Assembly (NCBI GenBank): GCA_021018995.1
Contig: CM037591.1
Location: 5,834,001-5,898,000, forward strand
Origin: Chloranthus sessilifolius
Taxonomy: Eukaryota; Streptophyta; Magnoliopsida; Chloranthales; Chloranthaceae
Length of the DNA stretch: 64,000 bases
Direction of reading: 5' to 3'
Of this stretch, positions 30,800 through 42,859 are shown one piece after another (the stretch's first letter is position 1; the number at the start of each line of letters is the position of its first letter). Both the position numbers and the translations under genes were made by a program. Below the pieces are notes generated by a model. The model saw only the letters and a list, made by a program, of their open reading frames with translations. It did not search any database and had not been told where the DNA came from.

Positions 30800-32094
30800 G
30801 TCGAAAGGCACAAAGCTCGTTAGTGGTGAAAGGCTACAAGCAAAGACATGGCATAGACTTCAATAAAGTTTTTGCTAAGGTTTATCAAATGGATGTCAAA
30901 TCGGCATTCTTAAATGGTATTCTTGAAGAAGAAGTTTATGTTGATCAACCTCCCGGTTATGTGGAAAAGGGTAAAGAGCACAAAGTTTGTAGATTGAAGA
31001 AAGCACTTTATGGTTTAAAGCAAGCACCAAGGGCGTGATATAGCCGTATTGATGGGTACTTCATGAAGAATAGTTTCAAAAGGTGTCCTTTTGAACACTC
31101 TCTCTACATCAAAGAAAACACCCAAGGTGAGTTCTTAGTTGTTTGTTTATATGTTGATGATTTAATCTTCACCGGCAATAATTCATGCATATGTGATGAA
31201 TTTAAAAAATCCATGATGCTTGAATTTGAGATGACCGATATGGGTCTCCTACACTTCTTTCTTGGCATTGAAGTAAAGCAAAATGAAAATGAGATTTTTA
31301 TATCTCAAAAGAAGTATGCAAAAGATTTGTTGAAAAAGTTTAGAATAGAATGTGCCAATCCAATTTGCACTCCAATGGAGGTTGGTTTGAAACTTAGCAA
31401 AAATGATAATGGAAAAAGAGTTAATGAAACTCTTTATCGGAGTCTTGTTGGTAGCCTCATGTACTTAACCGCCACAAGACCGGATATTATGTTTGCGGTT
31501 AGCATGATTAGCCGTTTCATAGAATCACCTAAAAGAAGTCATTGGAATGCCGGATAGAGAATTTTGCGATATGTATGTGGTACCATTAATGATGGTATAC
31601 ATTACAAAAGGGTTCAAAATTCATGTTTGGTTGGATATTGTGATAGTGATTGGGGTGGAAGTGTAGATGATGGCAAAAGCACTTCCGGTTACAATTTTAA
31701 TATTGGTTCGGGTTCAATTTCTTGGACTTCAAAGAAACAACAAGTTGTTGCTCTCTCTACAACCGAAGCGGAGTACATTTCATTAGCATTGACGGGTTGT
31801 CAAACACTTTGGTTACGATGGGTATTAGAAGAACTTAAACATCCATCAATTGAAGCTACAAATTTATTTTGTGATAATCGATCCGCCATTGCACTAACCA
31901 AGAATCCCGTTTTTCACTACAAAAGCAAGCACATTCGAATTAAGTATCATTTCATCCGTGACTTGATCAATGATGGTGAAATTGATGTGAAACCTTGCAA
32001 ATCACAAGATCAAATAGCGGATATTTTTACCAAGGCATTGAAGAAAGAAACATTTATCAAGATCAAAGAAAAGCTCGGCGTTCGATTGGTCTAG
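30800..32094 (+). pseudogene. Copia reverse transcriptase and RNase H segment of pol
   Basis: Continues in a different frame from 30,823. RT fragments [19 protein letters not shown] and the catalytic YVDD (about 31,150-31,161) are visible; RNase H shows STTEAEY (about 31,760) and CDNRSAIAL (about 31,870). A piece of early RT is missing between FNKVFAK and YQMDVK (near 30,880), and stops lie at 31,036-31,038 and 31,555-31,557. Non-functional as it stands. Confidence 0.92.
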
Positions 32095-32105
32095 CTCAAG
32101 GGGGC
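32094..32105 (+). promoter_or_regulatory. Polypurine tract
   Basis: CTCAAGGGGGC directly before the 3' LTR is the expected plus-strand primer. Confidence 0.75.
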
Positions 32106-32509
32106 TGTTAGAATTATAAGCTAGACCGGCCCATCCGGCCCATTTTTGGGTCATTGGCCCATTTGCAATTATATTGGTCAATCTTGGAATTCTTTTTTGT
32201 CATAGAAAATTGGTGTAATTAATGTAGTGTCTTGAGAATATTGAAAAACTTTGAGAATGTAATTTTCTATCTTTTTCTAGGCTAGGTAGTTGCTTTGGAA
32301 ATGTATTTTATTTATTCCCGGTTTTGTATTTTGGGCTATATATATCACTCATGTATCTTCATGTTATCAAGTCATATGAATGAAATTTGAGAGGTTCTAA
32401 GTAGTATATCATTTTAGTCTTCATTTTTGGTATTTTTTCTACACAAGAGAACAACTTTCTTCTCTTTAGAGTGCCATCTTCTTCCAATCCTAGTTGGTGT
32501 AATCCAACA
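32106..32509 (+). repeat. Copia 3' LTR
   Basis: 404 bp, TGTTAGAATTATAAGC to GTGTAATCCAACA, followed by GGTTC. Confidence 0.97.
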
Positions 32510-32514
32510 GGTTC

Positions 32515-32827
32515 AAGTACCAGGAACCAAGAGACAAGATTTTTAAACATAGAAAATGCACCCTTCTTTGGATAAATAAATTGACAGGGACCGCTTCTTA
32601 AGTGCATTATGTCAGTGTTAAAAAACTAGGACCCAACTTTTAGATTGGTCTAGTTCTGTATTTTTAGTAGGTTGATTGAATAAAATGTTCGTTGATCTAA
32701 AAAAAATAAAAAATAAAATGGAGGTGCCCTGCAATTTGATTCATTTCATTCGACTTGGGCCATTCATTTAGTTTTCAAACAGTGGGTTCGTAGGTTTAGT
32801 TTCTTTCTTCTTTGCGAAGATATTTGT
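32515..32827. other. Spacer between two retrotransposon insertions
   Basis: About 310 bp, no gene or repeat recognised. Confidence 0.5.
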
Positions 32828-32832
32828 TGATT

Positions 32833-35403
32833 TGTAATATCCCAAATTTTGCCGAAACCGTACACACTGACTAAGTGTACGTGCCCCATACGGCACATGG
32901 TACACGTCCCTAAGTATTTTTGGGTGAGAAATTGTCAGGGACAATTTGGGTATTAAATTGAGTTTTTGGGTTAACGGCTACTAACTATGTTAGGTGTATT
33001 AGTCATACACCGAACCTAAACTTTGGATAAAAACTAACACCCAACGGTGTATGTGTTGCATAGGGGAACTAAACTAAAAGGATAAAAACTAACACAACTT
33101 GTGTGTTAGTTTTGCATGGGAATCAAACCCAAAGGGTTAGGTGTGGAGAAAGCTTCTCCCGGAAGCTATTGCTTCCTTTGCCTTTGCTTGAGAAAAAATT
33201 AGAGAGAGAGAGAGAGCTTGAGGAAGAGAATCGATTTCTCGTCACCGTTAATCGCTGGTCAAGCGCGCCAATCATCACGTGGATTTGATTATGATCGCGA
33301 AGAACGTCATCCGCTTGATCCTTTTCGATCCGTGAAAGAAAAGAGGGTTTCATTCTTCTCAAACCTTTTTTTAAGCGTTCAGAACCACAAAATCCATGGA
33401 CCTTGGGAGATCTTAATTCCGAGCGTATCGTACCCGTATCCGTTGGTGATCAAAAGAAAGAGGGTTTCAAAACCATTGGGCGAGAAATAGGAGAAAGCTT
33501 TAATTTCCGCTCGTCGGACCAGTGGATTTCGCGAGTCCAAGAAGGTAGGATTGATGGTTTAGTAGTGTGGAATTCGTTTTATAATTAGATTAGATGCAGG
33601 ATTTGATCTTGTAGCAAGAAACTAGATTAGATTACACGTTTGGGAGAGAAAATATACAAAGAATTTGGGTTTTCGGACCGAGAAGAAGAAACCAAAAGAG
33701 GGTGAGTCGTAAAACTCGCCGCGGCAACCTTGTTCCTCGCCGCAGTGAGGTTGGTTCTGAAGCACTCGCTGCGGCAAGTACTATATTAAAAAACAGGCAA
33801 AAACCATGCTGCCCAAACTCGCCACGGCAAGCTTTAGGTGCCTGAAGACCTCGCCATGGTGAGCTACTGTTCATATTCCAACATGTATTCGGTTTTCTGG
33901 TCATAACATTTGACCCTGAACTCCGATTGGCACAATTCTTGCAGTGTTAGAAAGAGGACAACGAGCCCTATAACTTTCATGAATTAACAAATTAATGAAT
34001 CAAATGTTTTAAAAGTCAAATTTGGGCGGGAAGTTGGGTCAAGTTTGAAGTTAACACGAAATTACCCATTTTCGCCTTAGTGTTAGGAAAACACTTAAGT
34101 GCGTTGAAGTCAATAGTATTTGGAATCAATCCTTAATGCATTGTCGTATAATGTAATGTAGATAGAGGATTGGAGATCATTGATAGGGCATTTGCTTTGC
34201 TTCTGTTATGCACGACTTCAAACTTTAGGTAGGAGATACTTACACTTGCATTTTTCGAATTCATGGGTTTTGTAATTTGAGACCTTTAGCATTTGATATC
34301 TGATTTCTGCTTTGCATGTGATTTGAATCATGATTTTTGAACCTCCGAAGATAAGCTTTGAAATTGAATCCGAAAATAATTTGAACTCTGCTACTTTGAA
34401 TATGAAATTTGAAATTTTGAACTTAGAATTCTGAAACTAACTATATATTAAATACTCTGAATTACATGTTAGAATCCGCATTTGATTTAAGGTTCATTCA
34501 AACGAACCTCTCTCTACTTTGAACCATGTTGACGGTAAATTCTGAATAGTACAAGTTTCCCTCATAACGCAAGGGCTTGTAGCACTTCCGAAAATTATTC
34601 ATTAAACGACGATGGTTAGGTAGGGGTTTCCATCGGTAAAATCTCCGGCTTCCAAGCTATAGCTGCTTGGGATATTGATTTAAGTTATGATTTAAGTCAT
34701 TGATAAAAGAAGTATTGTATGTGTAAGTTATGAAAAATAAGAATCCGAAACAATCTAAATCCTGATTTGTTTGAATTCAGTTTAAAGAACTTGCATCCGA
34801 TATTAGTCTTGAAATTCAATTATCTAAATCCTCTTTGACCATCTGCTTTGATCATCATATGCTTTGAATCATGCCTATGAATCCATGTTTGTTATGATAA
34901 TGCAATTGAGGTTGAGATTCTTTTACTGAGCTTAGATTGGTAGCTCACTCCGACTATACGTCACAGGTGTAGCTATAGTTCAGGACCAAGGTTTTGAGCG
35001 ATTCGGACTATAACTCGGATGAAGACTCTGAGATCCCTCCTGACGAGTTCTTCCCATACGTGGGATTGTGAGCTCGGTATAGTTCCTTTTTGTTTATTTT
35101 TGAGTGAGATATAATTTGAATTATGGGCCCTGGGCCCGGTACATTTGAAGATGTGTATATGTGATTTTGAAGAACCACTATTGAGAACCATTGTTTAGGT
35201 GATGACAGGCCATCACCGGTGGTTCTTCTTAGTTCTTTTTTTGTTTGTAGCTATGTATAGAGTTGGAGATCTTTTCTTTTGTCATGCTAGATATTAATTT
35301 GTTTATAATATCTGCTCTAATTTCTGTATTCATATTGATGTACCAATGTCATGGTGAGCCGACGTTTCCGATACTCTAGGAACGGGAAAGTCGGGTTGTC
35401 ACA
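32833..35403 (+). mobile_element. Solo LTR, 2,571 bp, probably Del/Tekay-like gypsy
   Basis: It starts TGTAATATCCC and ends CGGGTTGTCACA, the TG...CA ends and style of Del/Tekay chromovirus LTRs, and is flanked by perfect TGATT duplications (32,828-32,832 and 35,404-35,408). No internal coding region and no second LTR, so recombination between LTRs most likely removed the rest. Open frames at 33,103-33,590 lie in the probable transcribed leader and are not protein-like. Five palindrome-like units (CTCGCCGCGGCAAG type) lie at 33,714-33,864. Orientation is inferred from the terminal sequence style. Confidence 0.85.
33714..33864. repeat. Array of five CTCGCCNNGGNGAG-like palindromic units inside the solo LTR
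   Basis: ACTCGCCGCGGCAAC, CCTCGCCGCAGTGAGG, ACTCGCTGCGGCAAGT, ACTCGCCACGGCAAGC and CCTCGCCATGGTGAGC, spaced 15-50 bp in otherwise AT-richer DNA. Function unknown. Confidence 0.8.
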
Positions 35404-35408
35404 TGATT

Positions 35409-37258
35409 TCTTGTTGTTAAGTTAAAATTTTCTGGGGTTCTTATTTAGCTTGGAAAAATACCCGTAAAGAACAGTTAGTAAATTAAATGCCAAAGGGTTA
35501 CGTTCCATTGACACCATAAAGCAACTACCTTTCATTCTAGAAGAAACTAGTGCATATTCAAGAGGAGGAATAATGGGTATGACGTATGAGAAGCATCTAC
35601 AGATGGATACCTTGAGAAGCACTCATTTTGTGCCATGTGGCATATCTTTTGAGCAATCCAAGTTATCAAATTCCCAGCTCATATTGGGAGTTACAACGGA
35701 TCCAAAATAGTCATTGGGGAATTTGAACATCTGATCTATGCACTCTAATGTGGTTGGTTATGCTATCGGTCAATATTATAGTGCTATGATGTGTGCGATA
35801 GTTAGATTGAGTATGGTACAAGTGATAGACATATACAGGAAACACTTATATGATAAGAAAAATGTCTTGCAAGTGGCCTAAATGTATGCTTTTCATGGAG
35901 ATATCCATGCAAAGCGATCATAGGAATTAATTTATTAAGATAGTAGGAAACATCTTACCAGATTATCATGACTTATCAGTCTTCAAAGTCGTGTTCTCTA
36001 ACCTGTTTATTGATTACTACATGGACTTATTAGAGACTTGATGACGATCTAATCATTGTCTTCAAAACTGTTATATAATCTGTCTACATGCTTTTTTCGC
36101 TAGGGATCCTTGCTGATTTAATAGAGTTTGTTGATGCAAAGGTATAGGGTTAGAGAGAGACATTCTGTATCTGAATATTTTCAGTGGTTAGCGAAGGGGG
36201 CACTCCAAACAATGTGCTTTTCTATACGTTTTCACCCTTTGTGTTCCAAGTTGATCTTTTTTAACGTTGAGGCAAGCAGTGTACCCGAGAGTACAGCTGA
36301 GCTGCTTTCTTGAATCTAACAAAGCATGTAAACTGTAAAGGATTTTGTCTAAGTAGCTTTATTTTATCATTTGTGGATGGGAGGAAAAAGTGATATAAAC
36401 ATAAAGTCCATGTACCACTACTCTATTGTTGATTACTTCAGTTTTGTAGCACTTTTTTGTATATTTAAAGCAATAGAAGTTGATTCTTTTGTACCTTACT
36501 GAAATGGTCATGAAATTTTGAGGCAAGAAAGGATAAAAAGACTTCAAATAATTTTTGTTGTGGCCAGAGAAGGAGGGAGGGATCCAATTGTTTGGCAACC
36601 TCTATAATTCAAGTAACAGTTTTCTTCCTCTGCCATATTTTTCATTTTTCATTATGCAATCAGTAGTGGTAATCTGCCCTCTTATCACATATTCTACATG
36701 TCAAACTGGCCGTTCATCTTAACATAAGTGAAGTACGCGTTGTGCATCCCATGGTTAAAGCACCTCTATAGGATGATAAAGTAATATTAGTTTAAACCTA
36801 CAAATGGGGTGATGGGCCTGGTTGTTAGCCAAGGACTTCTAAGTAAGTAATTTGTGTAAATTGAAGAGCTGATTAGTAAATTTCATGAGATGGTGAGAAC
36901 TTACGTGTGGGTGAAATATACCTGTTTCTATATGTACTATTAATATAAAATATACTGATACCTCGTTTGTTATATACATGGGATTTGGAAAAAAAACTAA
37001 TGTTCTAAGAAGGAATGTGGGTTCAGTTTTTGTGATAGTTCGGTCGTGATTTGTGAAAGCAAAGGATCTATTATATGTGCGTGTACTACTGGTTAATGGA
37101 CAGTTCCATGGCGAGTTGTCATTGAATCTGGGTATGATTGGTTGCTATGTGTCCATCATTGAAATTGTTATGTTGAGTGGTTATTCATTGTTGATTAGAG
37201 GTAATATTAGCAGTATTAGTTGTCGTGTTGATGGGGGTTGTGTAGACAACTACTAACT
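35409..37258. other. Low-repeat intergenic stretch, no gene recognised
   Basis: No transposon termini seen. Short open frames on both strands (for example 35,422-35,622 minus, 36,128-36,313 plus) show no family resemblance. This is the least repeat-like 1.8 kb of the window and could be ancestral intergenic or intronic DNA. Confidence 0.4.
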
Positions 37259-37266
37259 GCAAAGAT

Positions 37267-37491
37267 CATGGGTCAAAAAATCGTCAGATACCGATACATA
37301 TCGCCCGATACATATCAGTTTTGAACCTGGGCGGTACAATACATTGCCTATGTATCGTACCCCCTAAAAAACAGGGCAATTATCGTCCGATACGGGCAAT
37401 GTATCACCCGTATCAGACGTTACGAACAATACTTTGAAATTATCGGGCAATAATTTCAAATTATTGTCCGATAATTTGATTTTTAATTTTG

Positions 37492-37554
<63 letters not shown>

Positions 37555-37763
37555 AAGCGATACATTCAATGTATCGCCGATACGCGATACGTATGATACG
37601 AACGATACATACGATAATTTGATTTTTTAGATTTTTTGAAAAAAATATTGAAACGATACATTCAATGTATTGCCGATACATTGAATGTATCGGACGATAC
37701 GCGATACGTATCGTCCTGAACTTCAGGACGATACGTATCGAAAATCCAATATTTTAACCCTTG
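37267..37763. mobile_element. 497-bp hAT-like MITE, CGATACGTATCG-rich
   Basis: CATGGGTCAAAAAATCGTC at the left is inverted at the right by CCAATATTTTAACCCTTG. Flanks GCAAAGAT (37,259-37,266) and GCAGAGAT (37,764-37,771) are an 8-bp duplication with one transition. The core is built of CGATACGTATCG-type palindromes and contains a (TA)n tract (37,496-37,553). The element at 44,802 has the same length in opposite orientation. Confidence 0.9.
37496..37553. repeat. (TA)n microsatellite inside the MITE
   Basis: About 28 TA units; responsible for the IYIYIY open frames on both strands. Confidence 0.95.
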
Positions 37764-38097
37764 GCAGAGATTAATGGAGGTATAATTAATGTCGCAATTC
37801 ATAACATAGTAATTTATAGTGCAGTTTCGAAGAGTAAACTTAAATTATTGGAGTAGGATATTAATTGTGGTTTAGAAGTTATTGGGACTGAAATTTACAT
37901 AGACATCCAGTGTATGTAAATTTTATTACTAGTGTATCCCTCCCTAGGGCTGTATCTACATAGACTCAGGTTTTTTTCCGGGCTTTTATAGACCATTGTT
38001 CATGTCCAATGTAAAGTCCACACATAAATGGTTGGATTGGTTGGTACTGATCCTCTGATGGGTATATTTTTTAGGCCTAAGTGAAGTTCACATGATG

Positions 38098-39148
38098 TGA
38101 TGAGTATTTTAGATCCGCTTGTTTGAATCGTGATTGGATAAAGAGAAAACGTCAAAAGAAAAAGTGGACCCACGAATGGGTTTTTTTTTTAAAAGACCCG
38201 TTTGATCAAAAAGAAAAAAATTCAAAATTTATTAGGGTCTTTAACTTTCAATCCCGTCACTTTTATATTTGGCCTATTTTGAAGTATCAAACAAAGTCGG
38301 ATTCAATTAGTTTTCCAATGAGCCAAAAAACGTACAATTCCGACAAGTATTGAAGAAGTTATGGTTAGTTTTCGAAGTTATGGTCTTGAAATTTATAAAG
38401 TGATAAATTTCAAGAATCCTAATTGAATTAGGATTAGTCTTTTTTATTATTTTATTTTAAAAAGTAAGAGTTGTTTCTTTTATTAGAAATATGATTAGTT
38501 TCCTTATTGTTTAGGATTTTATTGTTTTAGAAGAATTAGGATATTTCTTTTATTTGAATTAGGAATTAAAATTATACTAGGATTTCTAATTTTATGCATT
38601 AGTTAGCCTATTTAAAGGCTTGTAAACACTTTTATTATTAGTTTTTGGTTAATAAAAATTGCTTATGCAAAATTGAGAGTTTTAAACTTTCATGGGAGTG
38701 TGATTCTCTCAAAACGGAGAGTGATTCTTCGATTCCTGCTTGTGGTTTGGTGCGAGGCCAACTCTTCTTCCATCTCTATTTTCTTTAAATTTACGATTTG
38801 CGTAAGTAGTATAATCCTAATTATTTTATTGATCTCATAAAAGCTCTAAATCAATATTTTGTTAATTATTAATTTTATTAGCCTTTTATTTTTGTTTGGA
38901 ATCGAGAGAACTCGCTTGCGAGTTCGTTCGACGTCCTAAAATTATCAGAGATTTAGCCGTTCATAAGAACTCTGGTCTTTTAGATCCGCGATAGGGAACG
39001 TACACGAAAGTAACATTATTTTGGGTTGAAATTAAATCACCTAATTGAATTTCTAAAAAAATTCGTGATAATTTTTTATTTTAATTGATTAAATTAATTT
39101 TAATTATAACCTCAGCCCTAACATTGCATTTAGTAAGTTCCCGCATCA
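38098..39148 (+). repeat. Gypsy 5' LTR
   Basis: 1,051 bp, TGATGAGTATTTTAGATCC to AGTTCCCGCATCA. Followed by TTGGTATTAGAG, a diverged tRNA-Met-type primer site. Confidence 0.9.
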
Positions 39149-39261
39149 AATTGGTATTAGAGTATCAGTTTAGTTTTAGGGTTTTAGTGCTCATATAGGT
39201 TTTAGGTCTTTTTTTTATTTTTTAAGTTAAACAAAGAAAAAAAAAATCATTATTTCCGATC

Positions 39262-39505
39262 CGTCTAGCTTTTGTCTGAAAATTTATGTCTGACTTTTGT
39301 CTGAAAATTTTTGTCTGTAATTTATGTCTGGCTTTTGTCTAAAAAATGTTGTCTAACTTTTGTCTGAAAATTTATATCTAGCTTTTGTCTGAAATTATTC
39401 ATCTAGCTTTTTGTCTATATATTTTTTATTTTATTATTATTATTTTTAAGCTTTCGTCTAAATTTTTTGGTTTAGCATTTGTCTAGCCTTTGTCTAACTT
39501 TTTTC
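39262..39505. repeat. Degenerate tandem repeat, TTTGTCTGAAAATTT units
   Basis: About ten units around CTTTTGTCTGAAAATTTATG in the untranslated leader before gag. Confidence 0.8.
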
Positions 39506-39673
39506 TTACATCACTTAGTTTTATAATTGCATGTCATTTCAATCTTATTGCGTTTTATTTCATTAGTGTTCATTAGTGTGCACGTCTAGTGTTTGACAAA
39601 AGTCCTCATCCACTGTTGATTCATAGTGTGTCTTTTTTAGTGTTGTGTCTGAATTGTGTTTGTGTCAAGCATC

Positions 39674-40312
39674 ATGTATGAGTCACTTACATGTCAGCGT
39701 GACTTCCTTACCCGTCATGAAAGGGTATTAGCCAAGCAAGAAAACCGCTACACTCCAAATTCTTGGCAAAGTCTTAAAAATCGTGATGAGACCAGAGTTA
39801 GGGGATACCCTCATCATCGTAAACCCGAGTATGACCCAGCCGAGAAATTTTTCAAATCTATTCGAGATGAGGTTTCAAATTTTGAGGGATGGATGAATTC
39901 CAAAACCTTCATAAAGTGGTTGTCTAGTGTAGAGAAATATTTTGATTGGTATGACATACCAAAGGAGTATAAAATTAGCCTAACAAAAACAAAGTTAGAG
40001 GGTAATGTCAAAAATTTTTGGACTCGCGCAGATCGTCGTACTGAATATCTTCGAAATAAATGCATCTCCATATTGGAGGACATGAAGGTGAAACTTATCG
40101 AAAAGTATGTCCCTTTACCACACCGTCACCTTCTACGAAATTTGAAAACCAAGACAGATAAGTGTCTTGATTACCTTAAGTGTCAAGGGTTTGGACACTT
40201 TGCATACCAATGTCCCACAAAATTTCTCATTCCGAATTTATTGACTAAAAGAGTGAGTCCTAAGGAGCCGGAGAATAGGGAAGTGAAAGATACGACCCTA
40301 GTACCGTGCTAA
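39674..40312 (+). pseudogene. Gypsy gag fragment
   Basis: The frame contains FEGWMNSKTFIKWLSSVEKY and YFDWYDIPKEYKI, the capsid-like retrotransposon gag domain of plant chromoviruses, then a zinc-knuckle-like KCQGFGHFAYQCP in which the first cysteine of the CCHC is not in the expected place. The stretch between is shorter than in complete relatives, and the frame ends at 40,310-40,312. ATG at 39,674 is the first plausible start. Not a complete Gag. Confidence 0.82.
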
Positions 40313-40924
40313 GTGAAGAGGAGATAGAAGAAGCTGAAGAAAATCTAGTTTGTATTAAAGAAACTTCTATTTCCCTTGTGAGTAGTGATGTTGAGTCACC
40401 CACACGTGAACCAATCGAGTCATTTTCCTATGAGTCATTGGTATCCGGAGAGTTGGGTACACACGACTTGTTGGTGCCCCTTGAATCGAGTACACGTGAG
40501 CCCATCGAACTGGGTACATAAGAACCATTAGTATCAATTGAATCGAGTACCCCATAGTCTTTAGTTTTGGTTGAAGCGAGTACTCACGAGTTAATCGAGT
40601 CGAGTATACATAAGCCATTAGTGCCCTTTGCATCATTCACACAAGAGTCGTTAGTGTCGGTAGTGTCACTTATACATGAGCCTATAGAGTTTGTAGATGC
40701 ACGTACACCTTTTTTTGGCCCAACAACAAAACCTTCAGATCCATTCCTTGAGGCCTATCCACCTAAGCCTAATCCTATCTACTCATTGATTTTCAAATAC
40801 TCGCCTGAACAATATGTGAAGAGGTTAGCTGAAAAAGTTTTGGGAGATCCATATTTTGTTCCTACAGTAAAAACACACGAAGCATATCGAGAGTATCTTC
40901 TTAAATGAAAAGGTAAACAAAAAA
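40313..40924 (+). pseudogene. Degenerate gag-pol linker with internal repeats
   Basis: Open pieces with repeated ESSTREPIE-like units (repeats of GTACACGTGAGCCCATCGA-like words at 40,390-40,690), then YSLIFKYSPEQYVKRLAEKV. I do not recognise a catalytic domain. Confidence 0.5.
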
Positions 40925-41757
40925 TTGACAACACTTGAACTGCAAGGAGAACACAATCTGAGAAACATCAGGCATACCTCATCGAGTGGACGGGTAAGCC
41001 TAATACTAGAACACATAGATTTTCTTCCAATGTCCATTTATCAAAGGTCATCAAAATCTGCATCCACTTTTTCTTATTGCATTCATGAGTTGCATGCTGA
41101 GATTAAGAAAATAATTAATCTAAAGAATGAAAAATACAAGTTCACTACAGATTTTCACAGACGATTCAAAGAATTTCAAGAGGGTGATTTTGTGATGGTT
41201 CGAAATAGACCCAAGCGATTTGTGCAAGGAGTTGCAAAGAAGTTACAAGCTCACGGTGTTGGACCCTATCAGATCTTGAAGCATGCTGGTTCTAATGCTT
41301 ACATCTTAGATTTTTCGTTGGATTTGGAGATTACCACTACTTTCAACGTGGAGGACCTTGTTCCATTCCATGGCCCTTCAACCATCCCTGCCAACCCCTT
41401 TGAGCCTTCTACATTTGATGAAGCAATAATTTCCCTATCCACTCCACTGCCCCCACCTACTTGGCAAACTCGTGAGATAATCGAAGATGTACTGAAAGAT
41501 TAGATTGTGTCGGCCAACCAAGGGGGACTTCAGAAGTATTTGGTCAAGTGAAAGAACAAGAGTGATTCAGAGAGCACGTGGATTACACAAGAGTTTCAGC
41601 AGATTGACCCGGATCTCTTAGAGCTCTATCACAACCATGGGGACGTCCGATTTCAGCCACTTCCGATCGAAGCTCCATATATATTGTCTGTGATCGCGAC
41701 CATGAAAACTCGTGCCAACCAAAGTTCGAGATCGAACTTCTTCAAAGTAGAAGGGAT
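40925..41757 (+). pseudogene. Gypsy integrase C-terminus and chromodomain-like tail
   Basis: The frame 40,925-41,503 shows HELHAEIKKIINLKNEKYK, RRFKEFQEGDFVMVRNRP and GPYQILKHAGSNAYILDF, the integrase C-terminal domain of chromoviruses. Then, after a stop at 41,501-41,503, GGLQKYLVK and STWITQEFQQIDPDLLELYH resemble a chromodomain tail, itself interrupted by a TGA at 41,549-41,551. Chromodomains direct integration to marked chromatin in this clade. No DDE core upstream. Confidence 0.8.
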
Positions 41758-42846
41758 TTATACGTATTTTAGATCCGCCTGTTTGAATCGTGATCGGATA
41801 AAGAGGAGACATCAAAAGAGAAAGTAGACCTACGAATGGATTTTAGAAAAAAAAAAAAGACCCGCTTGATCAAAAAGAAAAAATTCAAGATTTATTAGGG
41901 TCTTTAACTTTCAATCCTGTCACTTTTATGTTTGGCCTATTTTGAAGTGTCAAACGAAGTCGGATTGATATGAAATTAGTCATATTTGAAAGCTTATTGA
42001 AATAGCTTTCCAACGAGCCGAAAAACGTGTAATTTTGATAAGTATTGAAGAAGTTATGGTCAGTTTTCGGAGGCTACACATAAAGTGACAAATTTCAAGA
42101 ATCCTAATTAAATTAAGATTAGTCTCTTTTATTATTTTATTTTAGAAAGTAAGAATTGTTTCTGTTATTAGAAATAAGATTAGTTTCCTTATTGTTTAGG
42201 ACTTTATTGTTTTAGAAGAATTAGAATATTTCTTTTATTTGAATTAGGAATCAGAGTTATACTAGGATTTCTAATTTTATGCATTGGTTAGCCTATTTAA
42301 AGGCTTGTAAAGACTTTTATTATTAATTTTTGGTTAATGAAAATTGCTTATGCAAAATTGAGAGTTTTAAACTTTCGTGAGGGTGTGATTCTCTCAAAAC
42401 GGAGAGCGATTCTTCTATTCCCGCTTGCGGTTTGGTGCAAGGCCAACTCTTCTTCCATCTCTATCTTCTTTAGATTTACGATTTGCATAAGTAACGTAAT
42501 CCTAATTATTTTATTGATCTCATAAAAGCCCTAAATCAATATTTTATTCATCATTAATTTTATTAGCCTTTTATTTTCGTTTGGTATCGAGAGAACCCGT
42601 TTGCGAGTTCGTTTGACGCCCTAAAATTATCGGAGATCTAGCCGTTCATAAGAACCCTAGTCTTCTAGATCCGCGATAGGGAACGTAAACCAAAATAACA
42701 CTATTTTGGACCGAAATTAAATCACCTAATTGAATTTCTAAAAAATTTCGTAATAATTTGTTATGAGAAATTATTATTTTAATTGATTAAATTAATTTTA
42801 ATCCTAATCTCAACCCTTACATTGTATTTAGTAAGTTCCCATATCA
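41758..42846 (+). repeat. Gypsy 3' LTR
   Basis: 1,089 bp, ends GTTCCCATATCA, then TGATG. Confidence 0.9.
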
Positions 42847-42859
42847 TGATGTCTAATCA

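Larger units (their letters stand above)
27692..32509 (+). mobile_element. Ty1/copia LTR retrotransposon, young, coding region broken
   Basis: Identical-sized LTRs (404 bp), TG...CA ends, and a perfect 5-bp target duplication GGTTC at 27,687-27,691 and 32,510-32,514. The order gag, protease, integrase, RT, RNase H is the copia order. By eye the LTRs differ at only 2 of 404 positions. Eight inactivating lesions are visible in the coding region (stops at 28,222, 28,819, 30,797, 31,036 and 31,555; frame changes near 29,030 and 30,815; a small deletion in RT near 30,880). Confidence 0.97.
38098..42846 (+). mobile_element. Ty3/gypsy chromovirus-like element, internally deleted
   Basis: LTRs at 38,098-39,148 and 41,758-42,846 in direct orientation, with a perfect 5-bp target duplication TGATG at 38,093-38,097 and 42,847-42,851. 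The interior (2.6 kb) keeps the start of gag and the end of integrase with a chromodomain-like tail, but protease, RT, RNase H and the integrase core are missing. The LTRs differ by many substitutions and a ~40-bp indel near 38,300/41,985, so this insertion is much older than the copia element. Confidence 0.92.

Noticed and set aside
27692-32509. Endogenous pararetrovirus
   Set aside because: Gene order, LTRs, primer site and target duplication are those of a copia retrotransposon; no movement or coat-like protein is present.
33103-33590. Overlapping open frames in the 33-kb region as a gene
   Set aside because: They lie inside a solo LTR bounded by perfect target duplications and show no domain.
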